Shown piece after piece: positions 25,739 to 35,911 of a stretch of DNA of 64,000 nucleotides. Within the stretch, counting starts at the first letter, position 1. Every line of letters begins with the position of its first letter. The position numbers and the translations under genes were made by a program. The stretch spans positions 1-64,000 of the forward strand of contig JAJTUP010000074.1 of the NCBI GenBank assembly GCA_021399435.1, written 5' to 3'. A model generated the notes under the pieces. That model had not been told where the DNA came from and did not search any database. It saw nothing but the letters and a program-made list of their open reading frames with translations. Origin of the DNA: Diaporthe sp. PMI_573. Its lineage: Eukaryota; Ascomycota; Sordariomycetes; Diaporthales; Diaporthaceae.

Positions 25739-27033
25739 GTGTCCATGAGGTTATATACTTTATCCTACCTCTTGTCTAGTCTAATGTAGTATATATAGAA
25801 GTTTTCTATACAATTAAAGAGGATGTCTGGAAAGACTACATGGTATTGATCTTTAGTGATTTATAGTTATCTGTAATAACTAATAAAGATCTATACCTTG
25901 TTGTATAGTAGGTTGTAAGGCTTGCTGGTATAGTTTCTGTCTTTTCTCTACCCCTTTTGAAAGGTAGATACTTGTTAAGGGTCTATCAGCCTGTTGTAGA
26001 TGATTTGAGTTGGAGGTAGGTTGTATGGTACATTATCTATATAGACTGAATGTGCTGTGAGCGCTGTACTATGTTGTTGTAGAAAATTGCCTACCTCTTG
26101 TATATATCTTGTTTCTGGGGGTATTTATTACGCGGCTTGTGTTTTAACGGTAGGTGCTTAAAGATTTTGTAATATCTTATGTGACTATATTTAGGGTGGT
26201 GGTTTGATTGTCTGTTATATATAGGCTGGTTCTAGCACTTGTAGTGGGTAGTTTTCTACTACCTTCTCGGCTTTAATGAGTTGTAGAATCTAACTAGTAT
26301 AGGGACCCTTTAATATTGGGATTTCTCTTATCTTAAGGAGATTTAGGAGTACTTTCTTAAATATATAATCTATTTTATTAAATTAGTAGAAAGTCTACCC
26401 TTTAAAGTTGTTAACTAGAGACCCTAGTATATTAGCCTTGCTTAGGTCTAGATGAATAATATTTATTATAACCTGTATAAAGTATGTATTGATCTAGGTA
26501 TTATTTGGTAGGGTATCTAGATTAATATCTAGGTCTTAGTACTTTAGATTTATCATACTTTGCTATACTTTTAGTGGTATTATGCTTCCCTTACTTATCT
26601 CTTTATACATTACTTGGTTTCGGCTACTTAAGCTTACTGCTATAGCTAAAGCTAATAGTTCTAGTGTATTGGAGGATGACATCTTATATAGTGTTTTGTT
26701 GGCTTGTTTACATGATGTCTTCTTTATTATACAGTGGTGTATACAGCTTCTTTCTAGTTATATAAGGTCTTGGCTATAGATATATTCTATCTAGCGTTTA
26801 GTATAGCAGTCTTAATTTATATGATGTTGAGAAGATTTTGTCTTTCAGGGGTGTTCTCTCCCTTCTTGACTGGCGGGGAGGTTGAGATAGCCTCTAGGCT
26901 CTTAATACGAGTGTGTAATTCTAGTTGCCTCTGTGTTCTGTCTAGCATTCTGTAGCTACAACCATGGAGTCGTACTAGTACTTGTCTCTTTATTCTTGCT
27001 AATCTATAATCACACCAAGTAATTACTGATTAG

Positions 27034-27241
27034 TGTTGAATGGCTTTTGCTATATGGCGTAATGTATGTATGTACGTGTCTGTGTAATTGGTTCTGAATT
27101 TGTTGATGTCTGTCTAAACTATGAAACAAGCGGGGAAGCTTGCATGCAGACCTCTTAGGTCTGCAAGTACTCTCTTGCTGGATTAGTCATTCTCTCTAGC
27201 CAATATGGCTATGTGCGATCAGCCTCAGTACTATTCTAACA
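27034..27241 (-). repeat. 5' LTR of copia element 3
   Basis: 208 bp; on the minus strand it starts TGTTAGAATAGTA and ends GCCATTCAACA, then the primer-site motif. The ends resemble those of the copia element 2 LTR (TGTTGGAATAGTA...CTATTCAACA), so the two elements are of one lineage. Confidence 0.93.
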
Positions 27242-27246
27242 ATAAC

Positions 27247-28459
27247 AGCAATATTATAAAGCTTTTTCTACTCTATATATACTACTTTGTTGTTAAATAT
27301 TTAAATTTCTCTAAAAAGATTAAAAAAATATTAAAGAATAAAAACAAATAAGCAGGTTTTAAGATATTAATAAAAGAAGATTATAAGTAAATATATAAAG
27401 CTGTTATTAACTTTATATATAAGTTTAGGGTAGCTAAAAAATAATTAAAAAATTAAGAAAATAGTAGATAAACTAATAAATAGTTAATTATAAATATAGT
27501 ATAGCTAAAGTTCTACCTTTTTATATAGGGAATATAGTGAGTTTTTTCTTTAAGGATTCTAGAAAATTTAATTTTGTTTATTTCCCTGGTTAAAACTTTA
27601 GAAATTATAGAACTACCTTTATTACTTAGAATATATTTTTCATTGTAATGAAAAAGGAAAGATATATCTTTTAAATTAAGGATTATTAAACCTAGTTTGT
27701 CGTTATAGGCCAATAAACGGCCTTTTCTAACCAAATTGTCGTATATCCTTTTATTGAAACTATTTAATCTAGAATTCAACAACTTAAAGTGTTGTCAAGC
27801 AATTACATTTCAGCGCCACTAGCTTCCATTGAAGAATTAGCGCGCAAATATAAAGACTATAAGGGCAATACCAAGGAAACCACTAGTGGAAATTAAGCAG
27901 TTTCGTAAACCAAATCTATCTAGGGTCTTATAACACTAAGTACAATGCTATTTAGATTGCTAAGTTGAAAGCAGTAATCTCCTTGTCACTATATACAATA
28001 TTCATCCCAACGACCATTTCGCAAATCGTCCTAACACTACGTAGTCAAGAGAAGTTTCAAACGCCCAAAGGCAGCGGTATAAAATAATGCAGGTCCTTTG
28101 TGCGGCGTGAGACTTCCTGATACATAGTACAGGGTTTGCTGTTGGCTCGCTGCACAAGGACAAAGATTATGTTGTCACCAACATCTGCAAGGTTGGCATT
28201 TCGCGCATATATCCTTTGTTCAGCAATGCAGGGCCCCGTCGTGTGTTTACACACACACAGCGGGTTATTTCGTTTGGTTCGGGATCCCAAACGGATTTGA
28301 CAGCTCGAACGGTGTGCCTGAGCAAAGTAGCAGGCACAAATCTTGAGTTAAATAGAACCTTGTCTCTGCTTACTCGTTATCGGCAATTTTTGTCCCCAGA
28401 ATTTGATTCTCAGCCGTAACACCAAACTCGCAACTACTTTATCCATCCTCATCTGCATC
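27247..28459. other. AT-rich to normal transition, no gene recognised
   Basis: 27247-27780 is AT-rich and carries an 89-codon minus-strand frame (27513-27782) that lacks a proper ATG and has no recognisable domain. 27800-28459 has normal composition and would include the promoter and 5' leader of the MYND gene. Confidence 0.5.
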
Positions 28460-30016
28460 ATGAAAACGAACGACGCCCAGGTCTCTCTGGGCATGGATCC
28501 TGTCAAATCAATTAGTATCAAGACGTTGGAAATCCCTGTCATCAAACCCGGCAACGATCTTCTCTGCACTATTTGCCCAAAACCAGGACATTTCCAGTGC
28601 TCAGCTTGTCAGAGAGCACGGTACTGGTAAGCACAACTCTTCTCCTTCCAGGGCTCACCATCCTTTGACCAAAGCGGCCACTTGAGACTCCGCAACGTTG
28701 CCAGTCGGTTGACGCATACCAGCTCTAGAGAATGCCAGAAGATTGATCGATCGACCCACAAACTCTTCTGCAAGTCGTTCAAATCTTTTGCAGCTAGCAA
28801 CCGGCCGTCTCCCTTGCACATACGCGGTATTCTTTTCCCAGAGGATAAGAGCAAGCCGGAGTGGATATGGATCTTGATGGGCGAAGATCAGTGTACCATT
28901 TGTGTTCCACATCTGTACGAGGGCCTGCCCACCGATGGCCTGACCCGAGATGTTACGACGATGTGTTTCAAGTCCCACACAATGCGTGATCCAAAGGACT
29001 GGCTCACCGGCGTCCTCCGACACCAACCAAGCCGAGGCGAGAATACTTCTTCCATCAACAAGAGCTTGCTGGGTTTGGGTCCCCCGGGCCACCTGGCGAC
29101 GTATTGGGGACCAATGGTGGTGGTCTCCAATGTGCCTGGCCAGGCCAGTCCGACTGATGGCGCCCAATCCGTGGCCCACTTCAAAGACCTCGGAATGCAA
29201 GATGTGTGGACCACCATCGCATTTCTAACGTACGGTGACAAGAAGTCTCCATGTCTGGTCAACGACCCTCGCGCTCCGCTTCGGTCCCTCCCCAGCATCA
29301 AGATCAACTGCGTCGGCGACCGCATTCGATTTCACCCCGACAAGGATCCAGACAGCGACGCAGCCATCTATGAGGCAGTCACCGTGCCAAATGGCGAGCC
29401 TTTCCCAGAGAAGTCCCAGTGGCCCTCCATCCTCGCCGTCATGATGGGTCTGCCGTGGCTCTGCCGAGTCGTGTACAACTCCAGCAATCTCTGGGCCAAG
29501 GATCCCAACGGTGACTACTCCGTGACGGAAAAGGCCCTCGTCGCCAACCCGGAGCTAGGCCACCTCCATGCCTTCTTGCAGACGGCCAGCCGGGAGAATT
29601 TCGTCGCCCCGGCCCATAACGAGCGCGTCATCAAGGCCCTGTGCCTCAGCATAGAGCCCAGCCCCCACTACGGCTCCGTCATCCTCGTGAACATGTACGG
29701 CGAACTCATCCCCCCGGAACACGTCAAGATGGTCAACATGTTTGCCGAGGAAAGGGGTTTCGGCACCTCGGGTTTGAAAGAGACGACTCTGACCGGATTC
29801 GGCGAGTACTGGGACCAGAAGCAGAGGGAGAACAACGTCCCCGGCATGGACCTTCGAGGTGTGCCTTCGCCGTATGCTGGTAGAGGTCTTCCGCATCCAA
29901 GGGAGCGCTGCGTTGAGAACCTTGATTTGTACAACAGCTTGTTCAAAGAGGTAGGCGAGGTCATGTCATTGCCGCGGGCCTTCGTTTGGACGGACGAGTC
30001 AGTATCAAGTGGGTGA
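28460..30016 (+). CDS. MYND zinc-finger protein of unknown role
   Basis: Two exons, 28460-28626 and 28723-30016 (96-bp intron, GTAAGC...CCAG), 486 residues. Splicing joins the halves of a MYND finger near the N-terminus: CTICPKPGHFQCSACQRARY from exon 1, then CSRECQKIDRSTHKLFC, giving the C-x2-C, C-x2-C, C-x3-C, H-x3-C ligand order. MYND fingers bind proline-rich partner peptides. The remaining 420 residues match no domain I know; they are rich in P and charged residues and the last 60 have an EVGEVMSLPRAF end. The ATG at 28460 is chosen because no ATG precedes it in frame after the last stop. It is the first gene of the large island, next to copia element 3. No link to the PKS is evident. 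Confidence 0.85.
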
Positions 30017-30588
30017 GGTAACAAGGGCTTGCAGTGTGGTTGATTTCCTGCTGGTTTTCTTTTGTTGCGAATTAAGACAAGTGTGTAGGGCTGACACCTC
30101 CCCCCCGCCAGGGGTGGGGGAGAGGGGATTGATAATGTAGCATGAAAACTCTGTGATTTTCTCTGACTAGTGTTGAACGCTTCCCACCTGCCGTTTAAAA
30201 GTGATAAATTGGCCGTGGCAATGTCGATCACCCATCAGTCTAACGGTCGAAACCGATCACTTTGATTTCTCGGAGATTGATGTGTGGCATCAATTATGAT
30301 TGGGCCTCCGTGCGGAACTCTTTGTTTTCACATGTGCAGCGACGCCAACCCACATAGTGATGTTATAAAGACCCAGAGATAGAGTCACGACGTAGTATGA
30401 GAGAAACATCCGAGACAGTCATGTTACTAGTTACTGGCTCGTCTGCGAGAGAAGTCAACCGAAAACAGGGTGAGATACCTTCTGGCACCGTCTGCCCGAT
30501 GATGGCGGAGAACATTGGTCCTCTTCCATTATCATGTCGTGTCCACATGACGCAGTACCTAGATATGGAAATCGACACGACTATCAAA
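30017..30588. other. Convergent intergenic region, MYND / HET genes
   Basis: Normal composition. A C-run/G-run pair at about 30098-30124 (CCCCCCGCC...GGGGTGGGGG) could form a hairpin near the 3' end of the MYND transcript. No gene recognised. Confidence 0.4.
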
Positions 30589-33117
30589 TCATACCAACCA
30601 TACGTACCCCTCATCAACAGCTGCAAACTCTTTCTCGACCTCCAATCCGAACAGCCTACCAACACGTATTCTCTCAAAAAGAGAGCGACGCCCCTCGCCT
30701 CCTGGTACTATCTGTCGGACAAATAGCACGATAACGGCCGTCTCGGAGTGCGAAGTCAAAAGGCCTGGCAGAACGCCAACCTCAGGCAGCCGAACCAGCC
30801 TCAATGCCAACACAAGACTCCCCGATGGATCTCTCCCAGGTTTCTGATACTCTCTGTGTTCCAGAGATGCCCACCCGCAAATTATACCCAATGACTTTGG
30901 GATCGTGACGGATCGCCAATGGGCCCTTTTGACATTTGGCTGCGCTGTACAGCCTGCTGCAAGCTCTGAATGCAGCTCGCTATCGAAGTGCGGGCCCAGA
31001 TGGACCCTGATGAGTTTGGCCTGTCCAAGGCGCAGCGCTATAAACCGTCTGGAGTTCCCGTAATCATTGGTCCCGGAAAATGGATCTAGAATCGCCCATT
31101 CGCGGTTTTGTTCAAGATCCACCTGGTACCCTTGTGCACTTTTGGTAACGGGGACGTTGTATGCAGCTTCGAGGGAAATCGAGCACACCGCGACCGTGCC
31201 ATAGAAAACAGACTTCCTGCGCCTCTCAAATGGATACCAATGGACCTCCGCACCCTTGAGAACTGCTGGTCCTCCCGGGTTCCCCGTTGTCTTCAAGGAT
31301 GCTGACGAAAATGACAGCCACGACCATGAAGGAAATCCCTGTGCTCGAGACCCTCGGCTGATAGATCCAGCTTTTTCCCACTGCAGATCCCGGGCTATAT
31401 CGCCCAGCCAAAGCCCGCAAGCATATGTGTTGGAATACTTCAGTTGCTCGCCAGGTCCAAATCCGCCGATCCCGGCCGCGGACAAAGATTGCAAAGCCTT
31501 TCCAACCTCCCGAGCGATCCCGGCGAGGGAGACAAGCTTATCGGTCTCGAACTCTGTTAGTTCGAGACCAGAAGACCTCATTATTATCCTGCGCCAGGTA
31601 GCAAATGCGAATGCTCGCTTTTTATTGAGACCTGACCCTAGGAAAGGTTTTAAGCCTTTGTCGAGCCCGTATATTGGATGAACAGAGGGAATAAATAAAT
31701 GAGAGCTTTCCTCCTTCTCCCAAAGCAATCGAATCTCGTGGTCCTGCGACTCGGTTCCATTTCCAGAAGTAGGCAAGAGTGGTATAGTAAAAGTAGGAAG
31801 AGGTGGCCCGCTGGCACAGATGAGGAAGGGAACAAGATTGGAGAAACAAATTATTCGGGGGCTTAATATCCACTCCTGAAGAACCCAGCCGCGTCTCAGT
31901 AGGTCACTTCTTGAAATTCCGTCCAAAAATTGATCATCTATTATTGAAGACGATACATCCTGCAGGTAGAAGTAGCCATCCTGCTTGCCTTCCTTATTCC
32001 GGTAAGGAAGCCGACTAATAGGCGGAATAGAACCCATGTCCCGACTGGGGCGTAAAAAGCCTCCATTCTCGGTAGGAGTTGCAGATATGGTGATCCAGGC
32101 GTGTTGATAATATCCGGCCATCAAGGTCGCTTCTTTATCCCAATCCGAAAGATTGCCCTGGATAATACAGATAGAATCAATCCAGAGGAACTTAATATCC
32201 AGGTTGGCAGTAAGTATACCGGCGTCCAGAAAAAGTCTGGTCAGTCACTGGTCATTATTCCATCCCGGTCCGCCATCGGTTGCTTCCCCATGTGTTGATC
32301 CGGGCTGTCCGAATACCCTCTCCTGATAATTGCTGGAGGTTGTACTCGATGCTTTCGTAAGCTCGTCCCATCTGTGGCTGAGAATGACATATTTTCCCAT
32401 CATTCCTTCAGTTTCACGCAGCCAAAAATGGTAATGGTCGGGCTTGGAACCCGGGATCTTCTGGAATTCAATGCAGCGGCTGGGTAGTGGTGCGGCTTCT
32501 GGATGGATATCCTCAGTTGATGACAATGTTTTCCTGCAGTTTGGGTGGGTGCGAGAGCAATGTTCGTGCCATTTTTGAATTGCTTGCACTGTTTTCCTCA
32601 AAGATTTTGTATTGCTTCCAAGTAATTCACCAGTAACATTGTTTGAATTGTGTGCCGGTGTACCTTATGTATACACATTAATCTTATATACTTCTCATAT
32701 GTAAGCAAAGCAAAAGACTCTTTCACCTTCATCAGCAGATATATTGAAGTTGACAGTTGGTGAGCTCCACCATTGCTTGGGCTGCAGTTGACGAGGAATT
32801 GAATCGTTGACTTGTATCGATACCGAGATGCGCTCAATACCTAGAGCCCCGCTCTCAAGATCTCTTGCGTTGGTATCTCTATGTGCTTTCAATTGAACGT
32901 AGGAAGAAAACAGTATGCGGCCAAGACAATCTTTGTGGAGATCCCAATGTCGGTCCAAGCCCTTGATGAGCAAGCTGCAAAAAGAGCAGCCATTTTCGGA
33001 AGAATTGACTGCTGTTGATAGTAGAAGGCCGCGGAATGGGAATGAGGACCTTCCAAATGCTTGGATGTCAAACCGTTCACACTGTGAACAGAGCTGCTTG
33101 GCGGTAGACGATGCCAT
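30589..33117 (-). CDS. HET-domain (heterokaryon incompatibility type) protein, one in-frame TGA
   Basis: HET proteins trigger cell death upon non-self fusion or related cues. Exon 1 is 33117-32727, a 63-bp intron (GTGAAA...AAG) follows, and exon 2 runs from 32663 to 30589. The N-terminus has the usual CSQCERFDI entry. The HET core follows: YVILSHRWDE, then SNYQER, LTRLFLDAGILT, FLWIDSICIIQGNLSDW, HAWITISATP, and RGWVLQEWILSPRIICFS. A long variable C-terminal region ends at VWLV. About 820 codons. A TGA at 32247-32245 (between NNDQ and LTRLFLDAG) interrupts the core. I could not find an intron that removes it and keeps the frame, although a GTATTC donor lies just upstream at 32316. Either splicing is unusual or the gene has a nonsense mutation; TGG or CGA to TGA is a RIP-type change. 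No link to the polyketide pathway. Confidence 0.82.
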
Positions 33118-34329
33118 TGCCTGAAAGCTGTGTTATGCAGCGCGGTGTGATCGGTAGTGGAACGACAGAACACTTGAGCAAGAGCTTTTGTTTTTGGGGC
33201 TTGAGAGTTTGTTGGAATGGCAGGCAAAATAAGCCAGACCAGCTCTACCAGTAACGACGAAGCAGACTCCAGCCTTATTTCATGTGTCATCTCTTTCAAA
33301 GCCGAACACCGAGCAAATCCTGCACATTGTGCCCGAGGCACATGTGTCTTGCACTCAGATGTGTTGTAGACTAAACCTCATCTCTAACCACAGAATGAAA
33401 TCTGACACTCAAGCAAGTATTGGATTGTACCTTGGTAGTTCCACCACACTGAGAAGAACCCATTGGTACAGTATATGTGGACTTTGGTCTGCATGATACA
33501 TTCCTGCAGTGCAACCAATTGAACCATACAATGGGATGGGGCATTAGGCAAATAGCAAGAGGATCATCACTTCATTGCAGTAAGGCTGTGCGTGAAGGGC
33601 ATACCCATGGGTGGCACTGCTTCGCTACACCCACCGCTGCCGCAGTAGGTACTGAAGCCGGGGGCGGAGGCATGCGCCCACGAGTCTGGAGACCTCCCGC
33701 CCCGATCTCACAATCGACTAATCATCTGCACGAGAGGCAACGAGAGGGACAGAATTCACACTTGGTACTGATCAAAGAAGTTAAAAGAGGGATCGTTTCC
33801 TATTTGAAGAACTAGGGGTTAGTATTTACGCTTTGCATGCCCAGGGCCAGCACTAAAACCTCCGGATAGCTAAAATTACTATATACTTCAACATTCTTTG
33901 TGAAGTAAACAGTTCGTGAGGGCCGTCGCATCTCCTCGTAAAGTAAAGTAATACCCCAGGTGGAGGGAGTTCGCGGGAGCAAGCAAGGGTGAACCGTCTC
34001 TGCCTGAGGGGTCGGGGATGGTGGTCAGAGGGCCCTATTTTCAACTGGTCGCCCAGCTAATTCTTCAAGCTGATTTCTCAGCCTCTATAGCGGTGCTCGG
34101 GAATTCCTGTGAGACTTCAACTTCATCATCAATGGGTGCATCATGTGGTCACATCGCTGGCAGAATTCAGCGCCAACACTACACTCCTGAACTCCAATGC
34201 ACTAAGTTTTTCGTCGATCTCGTCTAAGTGACTGCTCCAAATGTTTATATATACATGCACTGAAGTCGATGTCTAGATAAAACGGAACAGACTTTACAAC
34301 TATACTTCCTTCAAACAAAGCGATCCTTA
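33118..34329. other. Intergenic, no gene recognised
   Basis: 1.2 kb of normal composition between divergent genes. Short overlapping frames on both strands (for example 33477-33815 and 34018-34227) show no domain, no codon bias and no splice logic. It should hold the HET and membrane-protein promoters. Confidence 0.5.
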
Positions 34330-35133
34330 ATGATGACTTGTCAGAAATGGGCAAAGACTTTCACCGCAATGTGTTGCCAGTGGCTTGTTGAATATGTTCA
34401 AATTCCCATAGTCTTCGTACCTTCCTGCATCATCAGCCTGACCACCATTTCGGTCACGGAAGACATCTCTACAATTTGTCGTGCTATTAATATTATCGGG
34501 TGCTTTTGGAGCCTCGTATCCGGGGTATGGTTTTGCCTATGCTGGAGGCGCCCGGAATGGAGTCCTTACCGTATCATCCTTGTAGCGGCACCCGACCTTG
34601 TGGTATCAGTGGCAGGGTACTGTTTGCTCGAACGACAATCAAGAACATATCACGGATTGGCGCTCGTGAGTTTTATTCTCACTATTTTTCACGTTGTTTT
34701 GCAGATAGGACTGGCCGTGTATTTGCTATGCCTGTTGCCGAGACGGTACAAGCCTCTTGTTGCAAAGAAGGCCGTGGCCGATAGTCGGATGCCAACAAGC
34801 CTGTTTGGCCCTGGGAAAGTCGGAGAGTCGCCAGTAGATGCCCCTTCGACAATACATGAAGAAGGTTTGGGCAACTTGGAAGGAATGTACCAGGACTTTG
34901 AGCATCTACGGACAGGTGAGGGTCCCGCTAATCGAGTTTCCAATAAGTCAGTGCCAGTAAGTCACATACCATGTGAGCGCCTCAGAGGAGCAAAGCTAAA
35001 GGCGGCGCCAACACATGGGATAGCGTCCGAGGCTAAATACAATCTCCATTCTGGAGCCGACTCGAGCATCCATTCCGACAGAGACCTCGTGCAGACAACA
35101 AAGCACAGTGACTGCACCAGGGCCGCAATTTGA
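34330..35133 (+). CDS. Small multi-pass membrane protein, unknown
   Basis: Single open frame of 267 residues from ATG 34330. The first 140 residues hold four likely membrane spans (about 20-42, 52-72, 82-100 and 112-136), separated by short loops with basic residues (CWRRPEW, LPRRYKPL). The C-terminal 125 residues are hydrophilic and probably cytosolic. I do not recognise the family. Downstream, 35134-35705 contains further hydrophobic coding-like stretches in other frames, so the present frame may be only the first exon of a longer gene, or part of a decaying one. Confidence 0.5.
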   Translation: MMTCQKWAKTFTAMCCQWLVEYVQIPIVFVPSCIISLTTISVTEDISTICRAINIIGCFWSLVSGVWFCLCWRRPEWSPYRIILVAAPDLVVSVAGYCLLERQSRTYHGLALVSFILTIFHVVLQIGLAVYLLCLLPRRYKPLVAKKAVADSRMPTSLFGPGKVGESPVDAPSTIHEEGLGNLEGMYQDFEHLRTGEGPANRVSNKSVPVSHIPCERLRGAKLKAAPTHGIASEAKYNLHSGADSSIHSDRDLVQTTKHSDCTRAAI

Positions 35134-35159
35134 ACCATTTTTGAAGCACTGGACGGAAC

Positions 35160-35708
35160 ACCGGCATGCTGATGTTCAGAGTCTCGTCTGGCTTACTGGC
35201 CCAAACCTGATACTCGGCCTTCTGTTGTCCACGGCCCCCGCAGTTGTGCGAGCTGTGCTCGATCAAAGTTGTGATGCGTCAGTAACTACTATTGCGTGCT
35301 TAAACAATTTTGTCGGGTTGAAAAACATCGACTGACAATAACTTGATCGCATGTAGAACCTGCACAGTGCACCTTGCTTGGCCTCTGCCTCTATTTATCT
35401 GGGATGCTATTGTGGTAGTCCTATTCAGGAAACGCTATGTGTTTGGGTCTAGAATACTAGGATAGAGAGTGCGCCTATACCATTTATTGTTTTCCACTGT
35501 CATCGGCTGTGTTGCGGCACTCTTGCTCGATATTGTATCAGCCCTCTCGACCTTGTCGTCCGATAATACCACAGTCGATCTTGTGATCTTCTTGGGGGGT
35601 TTATTGAGGGCAATCATTCTATTCGCATCGATACTCTCCTTCCTCCACTACCTTTGGGACCGTCCCAAAACACCGCGGTCGTTGTTTCATAAATCAGAGT
35701 TGTAGCCT
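35160..35708 (+). pseudogene. Possible exon remnants of a membrane-protein gene
   Basis: Two hydrophobic coding-like stretches: about 35160-35335 (WLTGPNLILGLLLSTAP...) and about 35470-35708 (FSTVIGCVAALLLDIVSAL, then LVIFLGGLLRAIILFASIL, ending RSLFHKSEL). Neither starts with ATG, and the sequence between them (35336-35460) has stops in all plus frames I followed. They could be later exons of the gene at 34330 or the relic of a separate gene. 35709-35911 is AT-rich and carries the 3' side of the PKS. Confidence 0.3.
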
Positions 35709-35911
35709 GTTGCGGGCCAAGCAGTGTTTCTCTACTTATAGAGTAAATGGCATTCTAATATAAAGACCGTCTTATGTATACTTACCTAAATTGTTTATTA
35801 TTACTAAGCTAAGCTACTATATATGAGTCTGCGTTATCCAATATCCTGACCTAGGCCTTGAATTACGAGCAAAGTTAGATTGCTCTTGCAAACCAATCCC
35901 TAGCTAGAGGT

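Larger units (their letters stand above)
20860..26948 (-). pseudogene. Copia element 3 gag-pol remnant
   Basis: Minus-strand polyprotein. A start-like ATG at 26948 opens a gag N-terminus with a charged helical stretch (QRQLELHTRIKSLEAIST). RNase H is recognisable near 20.87-21.4 kb, with NIIYWSLTKCKRVT and a tail LEKLISTSILKVRIEVYVERL. All parts are broken by TAG/TAA codons, and by the insertions at 21464-21985 and 25412-25738. Confidence 0.8.
18685..27241 (-). mobile_element. Complete Ty1/copia retrotransposon 3 (8557 bp with insertions), degraded
   Basis: Two 208-bp LTRs (18685-18892 and 27034-27241) flanked by the 5-bp target duplication ATAAC (18680-18684 and 27242-27246). Orientation is minus: the shared primer-site motif CTAATCAGTAATTACTT lies, on the minus strand, just inside the LTR at 27034-27241. 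It contains two later insertions, a 522-bp repeat (21464-21985) and a solo gypsy LTR (25412-25738); without them it is about 7.7 kb. Downstream of RNase H (plus-strand 18893 to about 20830) is a long non-pol module shared with copia element 2. Confidence 0.93.

Noticed and set aside
27513..27782. 89-codon minus-strand frame in AT-rich sequence
   Set aside because: No ATG start, low-complexity K/I/N/L composition typical of chance frames in AT-rich DNA, no motif.
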